From: Candidatus Thorarchaeota archaeon
GTDB lineage: Archaea; Asgardarchaeota; Thorarchaeia; Thorarchaeales; Thorarchaeaceae
Assembly (NCBI GenBank): GCA_016840855.1
Contig: JAEORO010000076.1
Span: 1-38,879, forward strand
Length of the DNA: 38,879 bases
Reading direction: 5' to 3'
Shown: positions 32,801-38,879 of the stretch, piece by piece
Layout: each line of letters opens with the position of its first letter
Position numbering within the stretch: the stretch's first letter is position 1
Position numbers and translations under genes: made by a program
Notes under the pieces: model-generated
What the model was told of the DNA's origin: nothing
Database searches by the model: none
The model's input: the letters and a program-made list of their open reading frames with translations, nothing else

Positions 32801-35800
32801 ACGCTCTTATTCTCAAATGGTACTCCCATCCAGTTTGAAACAGTCTATATCTACTGGGTCAATGCATCTGGAACATTTCCTTTCGCAAAGACAACTAACG
32901 CATCCGGTTACTATCAAATGTTCTATAATTGCACTCCAACACAGGATGAGCCAGGTCTGATAGATGTCTATGTGAACTGGACGTCTTGGATTCCTATCTA
33001 TGCTGATGCTTCTAGTTCAATCGCTCCACTGATACAGCTTCAAAGATACTATCTTGAGATAGCCCTCAACGTGCCTTCTCAACTCTATGTTGACGAAACA
33101 GCTTTTGACATTGAAGGTGTACTAACATATCTTGGTGGTGCACCGCCACTGGCTGGGGAAACAGTGTACATTTCATGGTGGGACGGTGCTGGTTGGTACG
33201 AACTTGACAATCCGGTGACGAATTCAACTGGTGGTTTTCTTACATCACTTGGTTTTGTAGGGTATGATGAGGGAATTTACTACTTCCGTGTTCTATACAA
33301 CAGTTCAAACCCTCTGAACAATGATACAGTTGCATATTTTGATATCACACGAATTAAGTATGCGATTAATCTTGATGTGACCATCAATCCCAATCCAGTT
33401 ATGCAAAACGAAACTCTGATAGTTCATGTCTATGCATACTTCGCACACAATGGTACTGCTCTCTCAAACGCGACAGTTTCCATATTTTGGAACAATGGAA
33501 CTCTACCACTTCCCTTCCTGGGCAATGTCCTCACAAATGGGACTGGTCAGGGTGAACTTTACTACTCCGGAATGAGTTGGGACACTGTACGATCAGGTAT
33601 TGAGGTATATGGTGTATACGCAGGGACTGTATTCCGAGCATCAAGTGAGTCGGTGCATAACATCCTCACTCTGAACCAGTGGCAAACAATATTCACTACT
33701 GTTAACCTCCCACCTGGACCGTATAGACTTGGAGAAACTATTGTTGTTACGGGATACCTCGAGTATGCAATTTCTGGTATTCCCTATATCGATGTTACCG
33801 TCGAGCTGACTCTTCTAGGAATCACCCGAACAACAGATGTGACCTCATCAGATGGCTCGTTCACGCTGAGTTGGGATATTCCCGGAACCCTCCCACCAGG
33901 CAACTATAGCTTATTCGTCGAATTCAACTCGTTATATCCATGGATAACTGATGCTTCGTTTGCGTTACCGCAGATTGAAGTAATTGCTCCAGGTTACTTT
34001 TGGCCTGAGTTCACGGTGACGCCAACAACTATCTATCTGGACCAGGTTTTGAATATCACAGGGCGAGTGACTTGGGACAATGGGACACCATATGCAAACT
34101 CACCAGTAGATTTCTATTGGGGCGACTATTTCGGAGTCAATAATCCCTTTGTCATAGACTTCTTGACTGATGGTAATGGCAGATTCTCCTATCTCTTTCC
34201 GATTCCAGATGACCTTGGTCTTGTTGGAGTAAGAGAGGTTTGGGCATATATCGACCCTGCTGGGTATGCCACATTTGGAGTGTCTCCACGTATTCCTATT
34301 CTAATTGACCTCTATTCTGTTGCTATCACAGCTATTGTGGATTCGACAACTGTATACCTAGGAGGCAGTCTTACCTTCTCAGGAACCCTACAACTTACCG
34401 ACGGTACTCCTCTAGTAGGTTATGACATTGAGATTTGGTGGGGTGGCAGTCATCTGACCACAATCACCATCAGTGACACGATTGCTGGTGCGTTCAATTA
34501 TGTCTATCCGATATCTTACAGTAATGCACTAGGTGTCATCTCAGGATATGCTCTTTTCACACCTCCTTCGATAGCTTGGGGTACTACAGATACCATTGAG
34601 TTCTTCGAAGATGTGACTGTTATAGAACGCGTAGATGTCTTCATGGATACACAACCTGCTGACAATACTGTAAGCCGAGGTGATACATTAATCGTAACTG
34701 GTTATGTTCGCAACGACGGAGGCTTTTTAGCTGACGGTGTGAGAGTTGAAGTTCTAGTTGATGGTGGGGGAACTGGTTCTACGGACATTACCGCTGCTGA
34801 CGGTAGTTATTCCATTTCACTGCCGATTCGAGATAATCAAGCACGTGGTTCATACATTATCAGCGTTCGGGTCACTTCAACATTCCACGAACTCCGGAAT
34901 GGTCCTGTTAGTTGGACCATTCTGGTCTACATTGATTCACATATCTATGTCCAAACAAATCAGCTATCAGTAATGCATGGAGAATCTTTCTCTGTGATTG
35001 TCCAACTCACTGATGATGATGGAGTGCCTCTTGATTTTGAGTTGGTGTCACTCTACCTAGGTTCCACATATCTTATGGATGCGGTCCTTTCAGATGCAAG
35101 TGGTGACTCGTTTAATTTGGTGGTGCCACTGAGTTGGGCTGAGGGTGATGGATATTTCGTTGTTTCAGCAGAGTATGATGGCAGATTGTACATTAATCCC
35201 AGTAGCGATGAATCAACTGAATCCATTCATGTATTCAACAGTCCGGTCTTTTTAGCTACTCCAAGCAGGGTTGATCCCGGACAGTCTTTCAATATACTTG
35301 TAACAATTCAAGACTCAGAAGGAAACCCGGTGAGATCGCGTGAGGCGGGGTTGAACTATAACGGTACAAATGTGGGTCCCTATGTCACAGATACTGAAGG
35401 AAGATTCTCATACAGCGTACCCGCACAAGTTGAGGGATCTTTCATCAACTTTAGAGTCATTCTCATATCCCCCGAAGTGGGTAATATTCAATCTAATACG
35501 TTCACAATCAATATACAAACAATAGGTGGTAATCCATTGCAAGGAGCAGATTTACTCATAGCAAGTATTTTACTCGTTGGTGCAGTTGTAGCCGTTTTGG
35601 CATACCTGTACATAGTAAGAGGAATGTTCCGCAGTCCTATAATCTCGAGAGGAATTGATATCCCAACCAAGCTGCGAAATATCAAGAAACTCGCAGACTC
35701 TGGAAAGTATGGTGCCTCTATAACTCTGGCCTACCGTACCTTCGAGCAGATGTGTGGCACGAAGATGGGCTCCGAACGGACTCATTCCGAGACCGCTCGT

Positions 35801-35983
35801 GAGTATCTAGATCGTATCTTACAAACAATCCCCCTCGATGCAGTGACTGTTGAACGGTTCGTACAGACATATGAAGAGGCTCGCTTCTCTCATCACGAAA
35901 TGACTCGTGAGCGATATGAAGAAGCTGTTCGTATCTTTACGGACCTCTATCCTAGAATTGACTCAACTGCCCCCGTGGAGTAA
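29846..35983 (+). CDS. Giant membrane-anchored Ig-repeat protein with inactive transglutaminase-like domain and DUF4129-like tail, 2045 aa
   Basis: Numbered from the TTG at 29846, which has GAGAGG nine bases upstream; a GTG at 29792 lacks one. Order: signal anchor (12-37); a beta-rich region and a transglutaminase-like fold (about 270-400); an Ig-like domain shared with the previous gene (412-530); about 13 further Ig-like repeats of ~100 residues, each with a central strand such as VDIYWNNGST and a following T-x-x-x-G-x-[FY] turn; a transmembrane helix (about 1900-1928); and a cytosolic tail of ~118 residues resembling DUF4129. N-x-S/T glycosylation sites are very frequent. The transglutaminase Cys, His and Asp positions are Pro325, Thr369 and Ile391, so catalysis is unlikely. 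It probably projects from the cell surface; function unknown. It heads the run DUF4350-MoxR-DUF58. Confidence 0.85.
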   Translation: MSAATKSARRRMGITTLISAIFIVASLVWATYNFVIVQSGAVRQFEPHFEYDTIPYWPYDNDFVGGRTNWFENINYTNVPLDMDLPEDLLGNLDDIIFTVVPADPPQLWRIGAYDDYDGANWGKTIFGTDILDSDTQLITYGEATNPVYTVIFNATAGATVGAMEIPSLFPDIRVIEDSFITWSIDGNGNPYPDPSLLLDYDLETDAYGTLLFTPFIQAPTGEEVIVTFDLTFDTQDLDNVRTNALLTVPGGYGNYLTYPSLSQRVIDNITQFQSVGNDAYEKAMAVQLYFQSTFEVRVDAAALTDRPDGQEITDWFLERGGGLPMDFATAYCVFMRYLGIPARLAMGYAVGDPDPTFSYREVKVRHMTFWSEVFIPMSGSPTGGEWIQVIPAMLPEDMGGAEDPTNTPTPNVQLLVWPTSGQPWAQIGVPFSLSAAITIDGVPVTTPEVITFYDETDSVFIGAAAIQPSPPIATITHTFPAGASIDYHIISATWTTSTYSITNRTSIYCVGDPNPFSYPTPSTESGGFILSETRELNVSQGIDTHFAFWEDTIHVYGTIKVGGVPVNSSKHDNTNIGIYWDNSFMGNATFDEYGYYELDIYVDPLDLLRMTVGAHEVWAWYLGDWDQYGVPRLLPARSSNNSTVTVWGRVGFDLYVYPTDVSPGGTVYYDGVAYLLNGTLLPTSEQVGVFFGSQANATPSLNSTGGFTWSYPIPSAQPEGTYFAYANWTSPWTLIAGNWSVFIPVNVGSSGTQLSINLLPDPLYIGWNYTISGYLTHVSNSTGIGGQLVDIYWNNGSTFLLGSVFTASDGYYELNYTVLLSDEGPVEYWSNFTSKTPTLTSSESTHLFTTAKKLDISLDPISVTPDPVFLLQPVDIQGLLQLPEFAIPLPNEWVEFWLQNSTGVFNIGSDMTNSSGGYFYQYTIPIGQATEVVNIWANYTSPYYNVYDGESVHEPLDIQATSTLISIQEDFTFYHLNDTILLYGTLLFSNGTPIQFETVYIYWVNASGTFPFAKTTNASGYYQMFYNCTPTQDEPGLIDVYVNWTSWIPIYADASSSIAPLIQLQRYYLEIALNVPSQLYVDETAFDIEGVLTYLGGAPPLAGETVYISWWDGAGWYELDNPVTNSTGGFLTSLGFVGYDEGIYYFRVLYNSSNPLNNDTVAYFDITRIKYAINLDVTINPNPVMQNETLIVHVYAYFAHNGTALSNATVSIFWNNGTLPLPFLGNVLTNGTGQGELYYSGMSWDTVRSGIEVYGVYAGTVFRASSESVHNILTLNQWQTIFTTVNLPPGPYRLGETIVVTGYLEYAISGIPYIDVTVELTLLGITRTTDVTSSDGSFTLSWDIPGTLPPGNYSLFVEFNSLYPWITDASFALPQIEVIAPGYFWPEFTVTPTTIYLDQVLNITGRVTWDNGTPYANSPVDFYWGDYFGVNNPFVIDFLTDGNGRFSYLFPIPDDLGLVGVREVWAYIDPAGYATFGVSPRIPILIDLYSVAITAIVDSTTVYLGGSLTFSGTLQLTDGTPLVGYDIEIWWGGSHLTTITISDTIAGAFNYVYPISYSNALGVISGYALFTPPSIAWGTTDTIEFFEDVTVIERVDVFMDTQPADNTVSRGDTLIVTGYVRNDGGFLADGVRVEVLVDGGGTGSTDITAADGSYSISLPIRDNQARGSYIISVRVTSTFHELRNGPVSWTILVYIDSHIYVQTNQLSVMHGESFSVIVQLTDDDGVPLDFELVSLYLGSTYLMDAVLSDASGDSFNLVVPLSWAEGDGYFVVSAEYDGRLYINPSSDESTESIHVFNSPVFLATPSRVDPGQSFNILVTIQDSEGNPVRSREAGLNYNGTNVGPYVTDTEGRFSYSVPAQVEGSFINFRVILISPEVGNIQSNTFTINIQTIGGNPLQGADLLIASILLVGAVVAVLAYLYIVRGMFRSPIISRGIDIPTKLRNIKKLADSGKYGASITLAYRTFEQMCGTKMGSERTHSETAREYLDRILQTIPLDAVTVERFVQTYEEARFSHHEMTRERYEEAVRIFTDLYPRIDSTAPVE

Positions 35984-36001
35984 TATAATGGAGATAAGCG
36001 A

Positions 36002-37402
36002 ATGGGCTGGAAAGAAATCCTGCAAGTGACCTTATTCATCTTGGCATGGGTCCCAGTAGGTATTCTAGCCGGAAGCACATTGATTGGAACACAGTCCACC
36101 TACGACTGGGACTTCTCTATCTACAATGATAGATATTCCGGACTCAGCTTATTCGCAGATAATATTGAAACCAGCGGTTACGATGTGATGTCCATTCAAG
36201 CAAGCATGAGCGTTGTTTCAAGGTATAATGGGTCTGCTGTAATTGTCATTATGGGTCCCGTGCGCGACTTCACCATCGATGCTGCTCTAGTTATATTCAC
36301 ACATTTAATGGCTGGTGGAGGTGTCCTCATAGCAGATGACTTTGGATCCGCTAATGTATCTATGGCATTACTGAATTATCTATTGGACTCGTTCATTCCT
36401 GACAATACAACCCATGGTCTTTTGTCATTCGTTAATGGAGTCCTTCTAGATTTGGACTCTTATGATCCACAAAAAGAACCAAGATTACCAATCATTAGAG
36501 ACTTACGAGCAGGTCTTGATGGTGGAGCACTCACAGCTGGAGTGTCAGAGCTTCATCTTAATTGGGCATCTGCAATCAGTCCTTATTGTCTCCTTGGTCG
36601 TGCTGGTATTGCTTGGACAACACCTAGGTCTTGGTGTGAAACGAATATTACAGATCCTGAACCTGAACCTGACGAATATGAGTTGAGTGGAAGTCTCCCC
36701 GTAGTAGGTGCTATTGATCTCTCAGCGACAGGGACTTCAAATGGTGGGCGCTTGGTTGCAGTAAGTGACCCTAGTATATTCAACAATGATATGCTAGGTC
36801 GGTTCTCAGATAACGAACGATTTGGTGCCAATATAATTGACTGGCTCTCCGATGGTGACACCTCTCAACCCATCCTATTCTGTGAACAGCTTCTAGAGAT
36901 TCCTTGGTGGGAGAGCGAGTTCTTCTTTGGACTATACTTGGGCAGAGTCCTGTGGCTCTCTTCACTACCCCTGGGAATATCTGCTGTTTATCCTCTCTTT
37001 ACGACCATTGGAATAAAGAAATACCTTCCAGATATAAAGAAGCCAGAGGTCAAGAGTGTTTCAGACGTCTTCCTACGAAAAGGTCAAACATATTTCAGTG
37101 AACGAATGTCATACTATCGAACTGAGGGCAACTATACACGAGTAGTCAAGATGCTATATCGACGCTTACGTCGCGGAATTCGAAAGGCGCAGCAATGGAC
37201 TGAGTATGACTCTAAAAAAGTGTGGGAAACAATGCAATACAAAGATCCAAAGCTGAAAGAGAGTGAATTCTTCCGGACCATTGCGCGGATCGAGGAAATA
37301 TCAGAAGATCCGAATATCAAGATAAAGGAGAATGAGATGATGGAGCTCTTCTTCTTCATGCGTAACATCCAATCACACATGATAGACACAAGAAAGAGGT
37401 AG
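36002..37402 (+). CDS. DUF4350 membrane protein, 466 aa
   Basis: Protein with an N-terminal transmembrane helix (about 7-29, LFILAWVPVGILAGS), an extracellular Rossmann-like DUF4350 domain containing GSAVIVIMGPVRDFT and LMAGGGVLIADDFGS, a second membrane segment (about 307-338, FGLYLGRVLWLSSLPLGISA), and a charged cytosolic tail of about 125 residues. DUF4350 proteins occur beside MoxR, DUF58 and transglutaminase-like proteins in bacteria and archaea, with unknown role. GGAG sits nine bases before the ATG, 18 bp after the giant gene's stop, so the two are co-transcribed. The cytosolic tail might contact MoxR, which is inference. Confidence 0.8.
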   Translation: MGWKEILQVTLFILAWVPVGILAGSTLIGTQSTYDWDFSIYNDRYSGLSLFADNIETSGYDVMSIQASMSVVSRYNGSAVIVIMGPVRDFTIDAALVIFTHLMAGGGVLIADDFGSANVSMALLNYLLDSFIPDNTTHGLLSFVNGVLLDLDSYDPQKEPRLPIIRDLRAGLDGGALTAGVSELHLNWASAISPYCLLGRAGIAWTTPRSWCETNITDPEPEPDEYELSGSLPVVGAIDLSATGTSNGGRLVAVSDPSIFNNDMLGRFSDNERFGANIIDWLSDGDTSQPILFCEQLLEIPWWESEFFFGLYLGRVLWLSSLPLGISAVYPLFTTIGIKKYLPDIKKPEVKSVSDVFLRKGQTYFSERMSYYRTEGNYTRVVKMLYRRLRRGIRKAQQWTEYDSKKVWETMQYKDPKLKESEFFRTIARIEEISEDPNIKIKENEMMELFFFMRNIQSHMIDTRKR

Positions 37403-37409
37403 AACTAAA

Positions 37410-38399
37410 TTGACAACAGAAGAAACGAACGACACTGTGGTAATTGATACCTCAGCAACCATGACAATTGACGAGGTACATAAGACCACGAGTGATATTA
37501 TTCGAGAATGCAGTCGCATAATTGTTGGGAAAGAAGACATCCTGCGTGATGTCCTCATCGCTTTTCTCTCAAACGGTCATGTTGTTCTTGAAGGCGTACC
37601 TGGTATAGCCAAAACCTACATGGCTCGAACATTCGCAGAGATTCTGGGTTGTGCATTCAAGAGAATACAGCTGACTGTGGACACCCTTCCGGCTGACTTG
37701 CTGGGAAGCAATGTGTTCAACCAGCGAACAGGAGAATTCTGGTTCCGTAAAGGTCCAGTGTTCTCAAATCTTGTGCTGGCTGATGAGATTAATAGATGTC
37801 CTCCCAAATCACAGAGTGCACTCCTCGAGGTAATGGAAGAACGACAAGTATCAATAGAAGGCGTGACCCGCAAACTTCCACGACCATTTCTGATTATTGC
37901 CACTCAGAATCCGGTTGAACAAGAGGGCACATATCCTCTACCTGAAGCGCAACTTGACAGGTTCATGTTTCGCTTGATACTGGATTACCCTACTGACCAA
38001 GAAGAAGCTGAAGTCATTCGTAGGAAGCATCTTGGTGAAGCTACTGATTTGAATGTTCTTGTGGATCCCGCTGCAATGGTGAGAATGCAGAACACATGCA
38101 AGACAGTGTTCATCGAAGAAGATGTCATCAACTACATCCGTGATATCGTAGTCCGAACACGAAATGACCCTCAAATCCTTCTCGGAGGCTCCCCACGAGC
38201 ATCACTTGTGCTCATGAATGCATCAAAGAGTCGTGCTGCAATGCAAGGTCGAGACTATGTAATTCCAGAGGATGTTCGTCGTCTCTCAGTTCAAGCTTTG
38301 AATCACAGACTCATACTAAAGCCAGAGGCAGAGCTTGAGGGACTAACAGTGCAGCGAGTAGTGACCAAGATTCTTGGAGAAGTAGATTGTCCCAAATAG
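37410..38399 (+). CDS. MoxR-family AAA+ ATPase, 329 aa
   Basis: Chaperone-like AAA+ ATPase. Walker A GVPGIAKT (62-69), Walker B LVLADEIN (121-128), MoxR-type sensor 1 ATQNPVEQEGTYPLPEAQLD, arginine finger region LDRFMF, and the lid with GGSPRASLVLMNASK as sensor 2. MoxR proteins assist maturation or metal insertion of partners that often carry VWA or DUF58 domains. Start is TTG with GAGGT nine bases upstream and only seven bases after the DUF4350 stop. The DUF58 gene follows after about 40 bp. Confidence 0.94.
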   Translation: MTTEETNDTVVIDTSATMTIDEVHKTTSDIIRECSRIIVGKEDILRDVLIAFLSNGHVVLEGVPGIAKTYMARTFAEILGCAFKRIQLTVDTLPADLLGSNVFNQRTGEFWFRKGPVFSNLVLADEINRCPPKSQSALLEVMEERQVSIEGVTRKLPRPFLIIATQNPVEQEGTYPLPEAQLDRFMFRLILDYPTDQEEAEVIRRKHLGEATDLNVLVDPAAMVRMQNTCKTVFIEEDVINYIRDIVVRTRNDPQILLGGSPRASLVLMNASKSRAAMQGRDYVIPEDVRRLSVQALNHRLILKPEAELEGLTVQRVVTKILGEVDCPK

Positions 38400-38442
38400 C
38401 CCATTGAACATCATGCCCTAAGCTAGATGGAGAAGATATGGA

Positions 38443-38879
38443 TTGATAACACAGAGAGGCTTCGTGGTAGTGTTTGCGGGAGTCCTTCTACTTACTAGTG
38501 GATTCTCCTTCATTAACTTCTACCTCGTCCTCCTAGGAGTCTATTGTGTGATTGGTTTAGTAGTCACGTTGCCTCTCTTTGCATTGACAGCTAATCTAGC
38601 TGGTATTGAAGTGGACCGCCAGATTGACAAAGTAAAGGTGTTCTCTGGAGATTTCCTACGAGTTCGCGTCACCATTCGAAATGTTTCTCGGCGTCATTTT
38701 GACTTTATTGAGGTTCATGACCAGTATCCTGAAACTTGGATTTTAGCTATTGGAGAGAATTTCATTGCGTCCCGGATTGAACCCGGTAGCAGCATGACGT
38801 TCTCCTACATCCTCCAAGCACGGATGCGCGGAAGATATTATCTTGGTCCAACTGAGGTCATCATGCGAGATAGACTTGG
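38443..38879 (+). CDS. DUF58 family membrane protein, N-terminal part (cut by window end)
   Basis: The frame opens after a TAA at 38419 and runs to the window edge (145 codons plus two bases). Start is TTG with GGAG at ten bases. Two membrane segments come first (VVVFAGVLLLTSGFSF and YLVLLGVYCVIGLVV with FALTANLAG), then the first beta-sandwich of DUF58: VDRQIDKVKVFSGDFLRVRV with TIRNVSRR, and MRGRYYLGPTEVIMRDRLG, which is the diagnostic G-R-Y-x-x-G-P-x-x-V-x-x-x-D-x-x-G of the family. The VWA-like C-terminal half, the usual MoxR partner, lies outside the window. Confidence 0.88.
   Translation, partial: MITQRGFVVVFAGVLLLTSGFSFINFYLVLLGVYCVIGLVVTLPLFALTANLAGIEVDRQIDKVKVFSGDFLRVRVTIRNVSRRHFDFIEVHDQYPETWILAIGENFIASRIEPGSSMTFSYILQARMRGRYYLGPTEVIMRDRL

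Noticed and set aside
35541..35983. DUF4129-like tail as a separate gene
   Set aside because: It is in frame with the giant protein directly after the membrane helix, with no stop or internal ribosome-binding site.
1..38879. Insertion sequences, prophage or integrase genes
   Set aside because: No transposase, integrase or terminal repeat pair was seen; gene content and spacing are those of a stable chromosome segment.

Overview
The window reads as a gene-dense archaeal chromosome segment. Signs of archaea: an Sm-like protein, a PUA protein like MCTS1, RNA polymerase subunit Rpb4, ribosomal proteins L21e, L38e and L40e, Pus10, Pth2, Alba, both archaeal CPSF-type nucleases, a proteasome beta subunit and a tRNA with an anticodon-loop intron. 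L38e, SepF, a fungal-type cytosine deaminase and a huge Ig-repeat surface protein beside MoxR/DUF58 fit an Asgard archaeon, possibly Thorarchaeia-like. That lineage call is inference from gene content only. Start codons are mixed (ATG, GTG, TTG), and most starts have GGAG or GGTG-type ribosome-binding sites 5-9 nt upstream.

Layout. 1-4.1 kb: Sm-like protein, MCTS1-like PUA protein, a winged-helix/Ski2-like helicase and SepF. 4.1-10.6 kb, all on the minus strand: L21e, Rpb4, DUF655, KsgA/Dim1, HemK2, long FKBP, proteasome beta and FttA/aCPSF1, an information-processing and protein-quality block. 10.8-18.9 kb: Pus10, geranylgeranyl reductase, Pth2, TruD, a NusA-like KH protein, Alba, aCPSF2, L38e, an intron-containing tRNA-Val(CAC), a left-handed beta-helix acyltransferase and L40e (52 aa). 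19.0-21.0 kb: succinyl-CoA synthetase sucCD. 21.1-28.9 kb: a Ski2-like protein with degraded ATPase motifs and a SWIM zinc finger, PAC2, NIP7 with an RsmB/NSUN methyltransferase, cytosine deaminase, threonine synthase, a CYTH protein and an HD hydrolase. 28.9 kb to the end, all on the plus strand: a short surface paralogue, a ~2045-residue membrane-anchored Ig-repeat protein with a transglutaminase-like fold lacking its catalytic residues, a DUF4350 membrane protein, a MoxR ATPase and the start of a DUF58 protein.

The most notable points are: (1) the surface/MoxR cluster built around an apparently dead transglutaminase; (2) the SWIM pseudo-helicase, plus a second helicase with an altered motif VI; (3) a layout rule in which all seven convergent gene pairs end within -4 to +4 nt of each other, three of them sharing a palindromic stop (TTAA or CTAG). 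The third point leaves no room for intergenic terminators, in a segment that itself encodes the termination nuclease FttA.
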